64,000 nucleotides of DNA from Mimachlamys varia (taxonomy: Eukaryota; Mollusca; Bivalvia; Pectinida; Pectinidae), in contig OX392532.1 in the NCBI GenBank assembly GCA_947623455.1, positions 5,477,501-5,541,500 on the forward strand, read 5' to 3'. Shown piece by piece: positions 23,290-43,300 of this stretch; positions within the stretch are counted from its first letter, which is position 1; every line of letters starts with the position of its first letter. Under the pieces are notes generated by a model. It saw only the letters and a program-made list of their open reading frames with translations, searched no databases and had not been told where the DNA came from. Made by a program: the position numbers and the translations under genes.

Positions 23290-23990
23290 GACAATATCTA
23301 GAGTTACAATCACATACACTCTCTACAACCCTGGAATCATCCTCCATATCCAGTGGTTACATTAACATGTAGCTACTCTGTTTACAACCCTGAAATCATC
23401 CTCGATATCCAGGAGTTACAATCACCTATGCTCTCTACACCCCTAGAATCATCCTGGATATCCAGGGGTTACACTGACACCTACATTCTCTACACCCCTG
23501 GAATTATCCTCAATATCCAGTGGTTACGCTAACATCTACTCTCGCTACAAACCTGAAATCATCCTTGATATCCACGGGTTACGCTGACACCTACACTTTT
23601 TACAACCCTGAAATTATCCTCAATATCCAGGGGTTACAATCACCTACGCTCTATACAGCCCTGGATCATCGATATCCAGGAGTTACAATCACCTACGCTC
23701 TCTACAACCCTGGAATCATCCTCAATATCCAGGAGTTACAATCACCTTCGCTCTCTACATCCCTGGATCATCCTCGATATCCAGGAGTTACAATCACCTA
23801 CGCTCTCTACATCCCTGGATCATCCTTGATATCCAGGAGTTACAATCACATACACTCTCTACAACCCTGGAATCATCCTCCATATCCAGTGGTTACATTA
23901 ACATGTAGCTACTCTGTTTACAACCCTGAAATCATCCTCGATATCCAGGAGTTACAATCACCTATGCTGTCTACACCCCTGGAATATGTA
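23290..23990. repeat. About 54-bp minisatellite, locus 2
   Basis: About 13 units of the family seen at 16565-16990, including a shared longer variant block (CCTAGAATCATCCTGGATAT near 23450 and near 16912). The LINE 5' end abuts its left edge and an inverted-repeat element abuts its right edge. An open frame across it is a repeat artefact. Confidence 0.85.
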
Positions 23991-24245
23991 ATGGCAAAAC
24001 TGAAGGCTATGCATTGTGCCACCTTGTTCATGAGGCGAGAAGACTGGTTCAACCCTTTGAAGTACATCAAAAGAATCTCATGGTCATAACAGTAAAATAA
24101 AAATTGACAAGAAGTTGGCTGCAGCTGCTTTGTATATCAATCTAATTTCAGAAGACAAGCATCAACCTTGAGATTGGTCAGGTTTTATTACCTGACTGTG
24201 CCTTCAGTTTTGCCATGACATATTCCAGGGTTGTAGAGAGCCTAA
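23970..24245. mobile_element. MITE with termini related to the 54-bp minisatellite
   Basis: The left end CTACACCCCTGGAATATGTA, then ATGGCAAAACTGAAGGC, is inverted at the right end as GCCTTCAGTTTTGCCATGAC followed by ATATTCCAGG. The interior is homologous, in inverted orientation, to 32900-33186. Its left terminus is the same sequence as the minisatellite unit next to it. Confidence 0.75.
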
Positions 24246-24738
24246 GATTTTTCATGAATATTTCTTTGTATTAATTTGTCACCTTAAGCAAATAAAAATT
24301 TGTAATATGAATTTCACATTTAAAAGATATATATACACTGTACTGCTATGACATGTGTGCCCAGGTGTTTTTTATGCATTATATATTGCTACATTACATA
24401 TGTACTTATTGCTGCTCGATTGTATGTAATTTTATATTGCTGTTCAGTTTTGTATTACTTTTGAGTACATTAGATATTGTAGATACTGTATTGTCACAGC
24501 TTGAATTTATATTGGTGTATTTTACAGTGTATAAAGATGAGGCCGTAGCAGAGACTTCACAAGCTGACAGCTATACCATCCTGAGGCCAGCAAAGATAAG
24601 TCAACTTCACAACAGAACTCAGGAAAACTGTCACAAAAGTCACCACAGAACCACCAGAGATTCAAGATCTACCTTACAGAACTTCAACAGAGAGATATTA
24701 AAAACCAACTAAAACAGAGATCATTACCACAGGCGAAC
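24246..24738 (+). other. 5' flank and presumed leader of DHPS
   Basis: No coding exon was recognised. The 24550-24738 part lacks upstream repeats and probably includes the 5' UTR. The transcription start could not be placed. Confidence 0.35.
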
Positions 24739-33855
<9,117 letters not shown>

Positions 33856-34889
33856 AATTTCTCTACGTGCTACATACCTTATAGACCACTCATTGGTTGG
33901 AGACTTCTTGCCATTTGATCTCTGAACCAAGTTTTTTTACCGACCATTTTAACATTGACATTACATTTTGATGCCAATGTCTATAGGTTATTCTTGGTGA
34001 TATTTTTATACATTTGTTTATTTATATATGTAGCGTAGTACATACAGCATCAAGACTCCTTTTGTTATCCAACATGGCATCCTGATTGTGCTATAAATTC
34101 TACTCTTTATTAGAATTTGGCCATTCTTTTTTGTATTAAATAAATTGTATAATTAACTCATTGAATCCTGAAATTTCATGATGAGCTATTTCAACCTTTG
34201 AATTGGAAGACTTTGAATGTGTCTTCAGGTATGAATATGAGCTAACAGTACACATTACATACTTAGTTGTTAAGTGTAACTTTATTTCTTTGAGCATTTG
34301 TTTTAGGTCTGCTTCACTTATAACCTTAGTAGTCTGGTTACCCAGCAGACGATACAAACGTTACATATTAATTATGTCTTTAAATCCTACAGAGGGTATG
34401 CTACTGTATACATACTGGGGTCCTGTATATCATGAAACAGGCTAATGTTCAGACATGGATCCATTTTAAATGTCATTGAAAAAAAGTTTTAAACAGTTTT
34501 GTATGATATTTTTAATGAATTGATCTTTGTTTGAATTCAATGAACAGTAGCAATACGGTCAATTTAGATGATAAAATATTTTAGACAAATGTCCAATTCT
34601 GGTGACTTCCGCTGGTTGTTCTTATCAAATGTGATGTGGCGTCCCTGATCCCTCCCCACTCTCTGTATATTATGATATGCACATGTGATTTATAATGACG
34701 GTGAGAAAATGAAAGTGTCGAGATGTGGTTCTAAATTTGAGTCTAACCTTACTGGGTAGAAAAGGCTATTTCTATTGATAGTGTATACAAACACTGTATG
34801 TATTTGTACATTGTTCACAAGTCCAACATTTTAAAAGAAATAATATTAGATATATATTGATGTTTGTTTAATTTTACTTAATTTGTTTC
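33856..34889 (+). other. 3' UTR and flank of DHPS
   Basis: A candidate poly-A signal AATAAA is at 34139-34144, giving a 3' UTR of about 300 bases. No further gene was recognised. Confidence 0.4.
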
Positions 34890-35272
34890 TTAAAGGCCCA
34901 ATATACATAACTTCAGTAACTTTTTCGTGATTCTGAAAAAAAATCTAGTTGATAACCATGCAAAAATTAGCCTAAAACGAAGTAAACCTGAGCGGTAACT
35001 AACAAGAAACTTTTGACAGAAAAATCCAAAGAATTGAAAAAAATTCAGGTGGGGCCCACTTCAACAACAAGCCAAAGTTAGATGACAGTTCAAAATGGAC
35101 GCGCGTTTACATATACCGAGTTTCAAATGCTGCTGTACCGGTAACCGCGTAAGAATTCATCTTGAATATTGCTGTTATCAGTTAATCTTAACTAAATCTA
35201 TAAATATAAAAAGTTATTCAGCTTGATTTTCGCTTCAAGTTTTGCCGAAAGTTACGTATATTGGGCCTTTAA
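34890..35272. mobile_element. MITE ending in TTAAAGGCCCAATATAC
   Basis: Left end TTAAAGGCCCAATATACATA and right end GTATATTGGGCCTTTAA are inverted repeats. The outer TTAA may be the target duplication. About 383 bp, with no coding capacity. Confidence 0.75.
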
Positions 35273-37140
35273 CTGTGCATTGGTAGAAAGACCCGTAGGC
35301 AGTTTTTGGTGCATTGTGTTGCTTCAAGGGCAACCAACTATAGGGGTGTCTCAGCTGTTTGTGGTAGGTTTAGGTGGTAGCCTGGAAAGGTTATAGAGAT
35401 CACTATTAATACAGTGATTTCTTACTGAAATTCCGTTTTTGGGAATGTTCTTTGGATATCAAGGTCACAGATCAAGATCATTTATAAATATAACCAACGT
35501 AGGAACTGAGGTGTCTGTGTGATAAGTTGAGTTTCCTTGGGCTTACATGTATATCTAACTCAAACTTTATACACTAACTTCATACGGTGCTTCCTTGATC
35601 ATCAGGATTAATCTTACTGCTTTATGGTTCTCAAGCTGACTGTCACACAGTAAACTCTTTGTTGGGTAGAAAAACCAAGCTAATGAACATAGCGGTAGAC
35701 AGTGTCTCCAGGGAAACTCAATCCATCCTAAATATACAAAAATACACTCATTTTGGACATGCATATGTATTGTAAATGTGTAATTCATACATTTTGTCAA
35801 TTTAAACAGAACTTTTCTGAATCGAGACTAATAATGACAAAACAGAAAAAACTCATGAAGTCTTGAAATGTTCCCTCCAGAACTTCTTCCGTGTGGTTCG
35901 ATGTAAGGATGATTTTGATTGGTTGGCTAAAAGGTTGGTAATTTTTATTTGGCTGGATTAAATCATCCACGGCAATGAAAAGCAAATTAAAAGTTCAATG
36001 TTCATAAATCATTTCCCTGGCTACATTATGTATCTCATGGCAAAAGACTAAAGTTGTATATTCTAGTGATACACTTTCATGACGATATTTTTTTCATTTC
36101 ATGTTTTTTTCACAGATTCTCAAAATCAACACAATACAAATCGTTCATCATCATTTAACAATTCTACGGAATTTTCTGAGGAATAAATTCAACCCTGATC
36201 ACCATTGTGATTATTCCGTCGTAGTCACTCTGGCCTTCCACATTCTAGGTTTATTCATCTGCTTTTCAAAAAAGAGTTATATGATCCTCATTGGAACGTT
36301 AACACCCGTTGTTCCACTTGTTTTACATTTGCCAACTAATGTGGGTTGTCTTTCTTAATATTTACATGTACGTTTAATTTTACGTCTTTCATTCTGGCTT
36401 GATATAATTGACAGTGTTTACTTAATGTTTTCCATGAAAAAGTCTGTAAAAATGAATGTATGAATATTGTTGATAATTTTGGAAATTTTGATAATGTTTA
36501 ATAGAGATGTAATGTGTTTCTCGTTTCGTCAATGTACATGTAGCTCTGTGCTGATGTTTCTGATACAGGAAAGGGAGATAACTGTTATTTTCGCTGACTG
36601 TAGCCTGACCGTTAACGTTCCGAATATAGATTTCCAATCCTAATGTCACGTATAAAGTCTTCACCTATTTTCACGTTATAAAGATTTGATTATGTGTACA
36701 GTCACAGACTTAGATCTAATCGAAGTCCGTAGTACAGTGTACCGTAACTGTACTTTTTATATAAAGAATATATACATATATATATCTTACATGTGTTACT
36801 ATCTGTTTGTTTTTGTGCCCTTGCTAGTCCCCATAAATTCTCCATATTAACATGCAAGTGTGTATAGACTTATCCCCCAAATTTATAGATTTGAAAGAAG
36901 AGTTATCATATAATCTGCTAATTATAAAGAGGCCATCCTTATTTAGCGATCATCTTCTTCCGCGACCACTATTGCACTTATATGTGTCACGTTAAAATGG
37001 AGACATATATTGTATTAGTATGGTTCGTGTTCTAGCTCATCAATAAATCCGTGTGTATGCCACAACTCCTAAACCGTTAAAGATATCATGACGAAAATTG
37101 AAACGTTCACTCTACTTACAGTTAGATCACTGCGACCTTC
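35273..37140. other. Intergenic sequence, nothing recognised
   Basis: Short AT-driven open frames only. A TA-rich run lies at about 36775-36785. Confidence 0.35.
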
Positions 37141-38510
37141 CCCTTATCACCATGTTAAAGCCAACATTAGGGGGTGGGGGTCAATGATGTTGACATGGGG
37201 GGAGGGCAATTTATATAGTGAAATTGCCGGCTGTGGAGGTAAAATAGTAAGTTTTTGAATATATTCAGAAGGGTTTTAACACATTTGTGCACATACTGCA
37301 GCAAGACACCCACTTTTAACACCAATAGTTGTTTTGTACCTAAATATTTAAGTTTTTTTCAAACACTTCAACACAAGTCTTGCAAAATGCCTGGTGTTTG
37401 GTGAATGTGTGCACAAAATCGCATTTTCTCATTTTAAATACGCAATTATATATATATACCAATAAAGACAATAAAGCACGCTTGCACACTGTTATTTAAG
37501 AATTAGAGATAGAAATAAATTGCCAACACAATGTTTGCTTAGGGAGGCCAATGCGGATTTTTGTTTTCATCATTTTAAACTATTTCCTATTATCTCGAAG
37601 GTACAAGGGACAACAAAAATTCTCGTAGCTCTCTGCTTTTAATATACACGTTTGTTTTGGTTCGTTCATCGATTTAAAGAGTGTGCAATATGACTTTGGT
37701 TTGCATGTCAGACATTGGAATAGACGATTCACTTCACAGTGAAGTTGAAGGAGCGGGAAAAGTCTCAGCTGCGTGTCGCTAACCCACTAGGCTTCAATAT
37801 TCAATACTGTGCTGTGATATAAAATTTAAAGCACAAAACGTGAAAAAATGAATCCGCATTGCCCCCCCCCCCCCCCCCCCCGCACTATGTCAGCATGAAT
37901 TCTGTCCAGCGTCCGGTCAATGGAAGCCCGGACAGCGCCACCCGATGATGACGGATATTTTCCATTGGGAAAAGGCACATGTCACGGAGACCGAGTTTTA
38001 TGTCACCTTTGTTACGCCTTCCTTCTGTCATTTACGGGCAGAATGAGATCAAGTTTCTCCTAAAACACACATTGTGCATCATTTAGACATTGCCCCCCCC
38101 CCCCCCCAAAGCTAACATTGTGTTGGTATTGTCATGTCCACATCGCAAACACATTTGAAGCAATACTGCCACTAGTTACATGTATATATATTTAATTGCG
38201 TATTTAAAAAAGAGAAAATGCGATTTTTGTGCACACATTCACCAAACACCTGGCATTTTGCAAGACTGTGTTAAAATGTTTGAAAAAAAACCCTGTAATA
38301 TACAAAATAACTATTGGGTGTTAAATGTGTGTCTTGCTGCAGTCCGTGCACATATTAAATGTGTTAAAACCCTTCTGAATATATTCAAAAACTTACGTTT
38401 TACCTCCATAGTCGGAAATTTCACTATATAAATCTCCCCCGCCCCCAATGTCAATATTATTGAACACCCCCCCCCCACCCCTAATGTTTGCTTTAACACG
38501 GTGCTTAAGG
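37141..38510. mobile_element. Foldback element with arms of about 300 bp
   Basis: 37141-37450 and 38190-38510 are inverted copies, for example CCTGGTGTTTGGTGAATGTG against CACATTCACCAAACACCTGG. A second inverted pair lies inside (AATGCGGATTTTT near 37549 and AATCCGCATTGCC near 37851). C homopolymers occur at about 37862-37881, 38093-38107 and 38466-38475. No transposase is present. Confidence 0.8.
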
Positions 38511-38636
38511 TCAAAAGTTAAATGTAAAGTATATGCGAATTTCTCCAGTAATTTTTGCTTGGATGCTGATATTTACTGATGAAGCTTGAGGTATGCATGT
38601 ATGGCTATTTTTCATGTTAATTTGACCCTACGTTGA

Positions 38637-38785
38637 CCACAGTTGCTTGAGTTTCTGTCTGTAAATACAAGAAATATATAGGCCAATATGATATATATAT
38701 GGAGCCGGAAAAAAATTCTGTAATGGCGGCTCCTTTTACATATAGTATTTACTGACAGAAACTCCAGCAACTGTGCTGCGACTCG
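38637..38785. repeat. Imperfect hairpin with about 31-bp arms
   Basis: CACAGTTGCTTGAGTTTCTG followed by TCTGTAAATAC is inverted downstream as GTATTTACTGACAGAAACTC followed by CAGCAACTGTG. The loop is AT-rich. Probably a small MITE. Confidence 0.6.
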
Positions 38786-39087
38786 ATGGTAATTTGGTAC
38801 TCCAATTGATTCTTTGCTGACTTTATGGTGCACCGACGGGGTCCTTCACGGATCATCTAGTCTCGTATGTAATTTGTGTAGCTCACACAGACAGCACGAT
38901 TCTGGTTGAACGAGACTTTTTAAAAACATGGAGTTATTTTTCCTGTGAACGTACGTCACGCCAATGGAAACAGGTGACAAGATGTCTACTTATCTATACT
39001 GGCACTATACATTTATATCTACAATTGTTAAATTTGTGAGAATATTCGGACCTGCTGTATTTAACTAAGGACGTCGTGAATGATAAG

Positions 39088-39931
39088 AAGAGGCCCATGA
39101 GCCTAAACGGTCACCCGAGGTTTGATATACTAGTACTACCCATAACGTTTTTGGTATAAAGATACACTCACAATCATGATATTATGATTGGTCTCAAGGT
39201 ACAATGTATGCCACATAATTGGTCTCGGGGTATGCCACGCCCTTGCAGATATAATTCTTAAATAATTGAGATCCCCATCCCAAAACTTTATACACAGTTG
39301 CTGGGCAAAAAAAGACAATACGGATACTAGCATTGATGTCAGGGTCTAGCCACAGGGACCTTGTTTCTCAGTTGAACTTGAAACAGTTGAGATACCAGCG
39401 TGCACCGTTAACCAAACTTATATTTATACAGATATGCTTCAAGATATGGTCTGTCCATGGGATCTTTTTGGAAAATATTTTATCATGATTACCTATATAC
39501 CAATGTATCCAGGTGAGCGATAAGGCCCTCTGGGCCTCTTGTTTATCTAAAACTGAACAAAATATACTCAAACGAGTTATTTCAATATATACATTTAACC
39601 TACAATCTATACATTTAGTGAAAACGTTCACCCCCTCCTAAGAGGGAAGGGAAAGTGAAGTTCAGGGCGCATGAAATTCACAAGTTTGATAAAGCACAAG
39701 ATGACCTTTCCATCTATAAAGATTATTCGATACCAACATCTCTTTGTCTAGAGAAGATTTTTGACAACATCTTTAATCAAATGGATTCAGATGTTTTTGA
39801 GAAGCTGAAATGTAAATTGTTTTCCGACGGACGACGCATGACGAACGACGACGGGCAAAAGACTATTAGAATAGGTCACTTGAGACTTCGTCATCATGCC
39901 AAAAGAGTTCATTTCAGGTGGCCTAATTATA
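39088..39931 (-). mobile_element. Composite Helentron-like element
   Basis: The right part (39820-39931) is an inverted copy of the 5' end of the 19189 element: a GACGACGG-rich stretch, then ATAGGTCACTTGAGACTTCG and CAGGTGGCCTA. The left edge (AAGAGGCCCATGAGCCTAAA, then CGGTCACC) is an inverted 3' end. A second 3' end in forward orientation (GGCCCTCTGGGCCTCTTGTT) sits at 39518-39544, so two copies seem to be nested or joined. Confidence 0.6.
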
Positions 39932-40315
39932 AATAAAAAAAACAATTCATGCCAAAAGAGATGAACTCGTGAAAAAAACAACATTAAATCTGTAGTTTAT
40001 AGTATGTGAACGCTACAAAAATCTGTTCTTTTTATGTAACAATGACCTAGTTGGTTAAGTGAAGAACATGAGAATAATGTACTTAAAACAAACACAACTT
40101 TAATCCGTGTAAATAAAATCAGCAAAAACAACAATATTAGTCTTGGTTCCCTCCTTGTAAACTCCGGACCCGCCACACTCCAGACATATCGATGATGTCC
40201 AGGTCGGGCCGCGTGGGACTAGCTCATCTCCGATTACATGTGCATCATAATTGTAAAAAAAATAGTTCCGATTTCTAAAGGGAATAAGTCCTAGTTATCC
40301 TAAGTGTTGATATCT
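39932..40315 (-). other. Presumed 3' UTR and flank of the FABP gene
   Basis: Downstream of the FABP stop on the minus strand. No clear minus-strand AATAAA was found close to the stop. Confidence 0.35.
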
Positions 40316-43300
40316 TTAACCCTTCTTCTTGAATATCCTCTTCATCTCAACTTTGTTGATTTTTACGGTCTGAAAATACAACAAAGTAAGAAGATCGTTA
40401 ATGTATATGATTTACATAATTACGCAGACATTGTGTAAACATTGAAATCACATCGTAGATTATAATATCTATATGGACACTGTTCTAGCGTTTGCGTCAA
40501 ACACAAGAACATTGTCACGTTAGTTTCCGACGATGGCCACAAACTGATTAAAGATTTATATTCAACTCATCCTAGCTAACAAAGCGAGCGCGAGTGATAA
40601 AATAAATTTTAGCCATACATGCACAGTATCTGATGGAAAGAGTATTGGATTGTGTGGAAGAATCCATCATCTATAAGAGAACCAGCATGGTAGGACACAC
40701 TACTAGGGTCACGACCTCGTCACGTGATTGCATTGATACTAATTCCACATGCGAAACTTGTGTCATCCATAAACATTTGCAACGACATAGAATTGGCGTT
40801 TACGTCATGACGAAAAACATGTGGACTGTGTGTTGATTTTCAACCGTTATGATGACGTCACTGCCACACACAAACCCCTCACACACTCTCGGTTAATAAC
40901 CCGGTCTGAAAAATCAATCATTACAGCCAGCTCTCTATTAGAAAACAATTTGCCAGGGTCGTGTCTCCGAGTGATATTGGTGTTCCTAAGCTGTGTAGCG
41001 AATGGCCCATGCCCATATAGAACCGGGAATTTCTAAGTTACATGTAAATGTGAAATTGCAACATTTTTCGTGAATATGCCTATCAAATGTATTGCACCTA
41101 CCAATTTGGAAAGTGAGAATTAAAGGAAAAAATGTCCAAGGCGAATTCGGCATAATTATAATATTCGGCCCTAATACTATTGCAGGAAAATATTTGGGCT
41201 TAATATTGAACGTGAGCGCAACAGTTCTTTGAAAACGGTAGTTGTTAATCCCTGTTTAACATTCAGCATTTTGGGAAATAGTACAACTGGTTTACCCGAT
41301 GGCTGTATGACCTTTCTCCGGCAGGAAATAACCCAACATACCCTGTCTCCGGCGGGAGATACACCAACATACACTGTCTCCGGCGGGAGATACACCAACA
41401 TACACTGTTTCCAGCGGAAGATACACCAATATACCCTGTCTCCGGCGGGAGATACACCAACCTACTCTGTGATTGGCGAGAGATATACCAGCATTTGTAT
41501 GTCTCCAGTGGAGGAAACACTAACAAACCATGTCTCCGCAAAATATACATCAACATATCCTGTCCCCGGCAGGAGATACACCAACATACCTTGTATCCAG
41601 CGTGGGATACACCAACATACCTTGTATCAAGAGTGGGATACACCAACATACCTTGTATCCAGGATACACCAACATACCTTGTACATTGTATCCAGCGTGG
41701 GATACACCATACAATACTCAGCACACACAGATGAACTTAAATTACTTAACTGTGGAGAAGATATTAACCAAAATAAAATGAAACACTCCCGGTGCCCAAA
41801 CATAGCCAACTGAGAAAACAAATAGGGTGAAGCCATCCTAACTCCATGTCCAAATAAATATCACCATCAAACAAGTTAAAGAACGCCATTTAAATTATCA
41901 ACCGTAACCTTTGACCTTCGAGCTAGCCCTGTGTTCTGTTGTCTAGCCGTGATATCTGCTCTATTTCTACAGTCGCCCTTCACTCACCATTATCAGTTTA
42001 TCTCCTTGTATCTCTCGTTCAACTATCGTCGGTTTGCCCTTTGACCCCTCAGTTGGACTGGAATCGGTTGTGAGTTTGCCGCCTGACCATGAAACGACAG
42101 CCTAAAAGTAATACAAATACATGTATCGACTTCAAGAAATGAAATTATGTCATCTGACATAGGCGGGAGTTTTATCAACACTGAGAGGGGAGAAATGACA
42201 ACACTGAGTGTGGAGTATTGACAAGACTGAGAGGGGAGTAGTGACAACACTGAGTGGGGAGTAGTGACAACACTGAGAGGGGAATAGTGACAACACTGAG
42301 AGGGGAGTAGTGACAACACTGAGTGGGGAGTAGTGACAACACTGAGAGGGGATAGTGACAACACTGAGTGGGGAGTAGTGACAACACTGAGTGGGGAGTA
42401 GTGACAACACTGAGAGGGAAGTAGTGCCAACACTGAGTGGGGAGTAGTGACAACACTGAGAGGGGAGTAGTGACAACACTGAGAGGGGGAGTAGTGACAA
42501 CACTGAGAGGGGAGTAGTGACAACACTGAGAGGGGAGTAGTGACAACACTGAGAGGGGGAGTAGTGACAACACTGAGGGGGGAGTAGTGACAACACTGAG
42601 AGGGAAGTAGTGACAACACTGAGAGGGGAGTAGTGACAACACTGAGAGGGGAGTAGTGACAACACTGAGAGGGGGAGTAGTGACAACACTGAGAGGGGAG
42701 TAGTGACAACACTGAGAGGGGAGTAGTGACAACACTGAGTGGGGAGTAGTGACAACACTGAGAGGGGAGTAGTGACAACACTGAGAGGGGAGTAGTGACA
42801 ACACTGAGAGGGGGAGTAGTGACAACACTGAGAGGGGAGTAGTGACAACACTGAGAGGGGAGTAGTGACAACACTGAGTGGGGAGTAGTGACAACACTGA
42901 GAGGAGATAGTGGCAACACTGAGCGGGGAGTAGTGACAACGCTGAGTGGGGAGTAGTGACAACACTGAGAGGGGAGTAGTGACAACACTGAGAGGGGAGA
43001 AGTGACAACGCTGAGAGGGAAGTAGTGACAACACTGAGAGGGGAGTAGTGACATGACAACACTGAGAGGGGAGTAGTGACAACACTGAGAGGGGAGTAGT
43101 GACAACACTGAGAGGGGAGTAGTGACAACACTGAGAGGGGAGTAGTGACAACACTGAGAGGGGAGTAGTGACAACACTGAGAGGGGGTAGTGACAGGACT
43201 GAGAGGGGAGTAGTGACAGGACTGAGAGGGGAGTAGTGACAACACTGAGAGGGGAGTAGTGACAAAACTGAGTGTTAACTTTTGTCACTAGTGTTGATTA

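Larger units (their letters stand above)
17562..23319 (-). mobile_element. Non-LTR retrotransposon (CR1/Jockey-like LINE), split by another element
   Basis: On the minus strand, reading from 23319 down, an endonuclease-exonuclease-phosphatase domain comes first (HLNSCSIRNK, ITESNL, GGGILVYY, GDINVN and CSDHSPV motifs). A reverse transcriptase follows, with PSGPDGL, NYRPIS, FCDISKAFDRVWH, VPQGSV and FADDTSLY. The RT is interrupted by the 19189-21763 element. Downstream comes a typical C-terminal region (ELGWEPLGNRR, MYKILHGQTPLYL) ending at 17562. Subtracting the insertion leaves about 3.2 kb, close to one ORF2. At about 23300 the LINE abuts the 54-bp minisatellite, so the 5' end is truncated or obscured. 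No convincing poly-A tail or target duplication was seen. Confidence 0.9.
17562..23319 (-). pseudogene. LINE ORF2 (endonuclease plus reverse transcriptase), disrupted
   Basis: Two lesions are visible. A TGA stop at 22351-22353 ends the endonuclease part, and the frame continues unchanged beyond it through to about 21765, so it is a single nonsense change, possibly from CGA. The second is the 2575-bp insertion at 19189-21763, which splits the RT between the NYRPIS block and the FCDISKAFD (motif A) block. Excising the insertion at a T/T junction leaves the reading frame open across the join. The RT signature VPQGSVL is followed by C where G is usual. The copy is otherwise little decayed and so fairly young. 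Confidence 0.85.

Noticed and set aside
42023..43288. Three overlapping minus-strand frames of 356-421 codons
   Set aside because: They are the three frames of one 23-bp intronic minisatellite and have no non-repeat coding sequence or domain.
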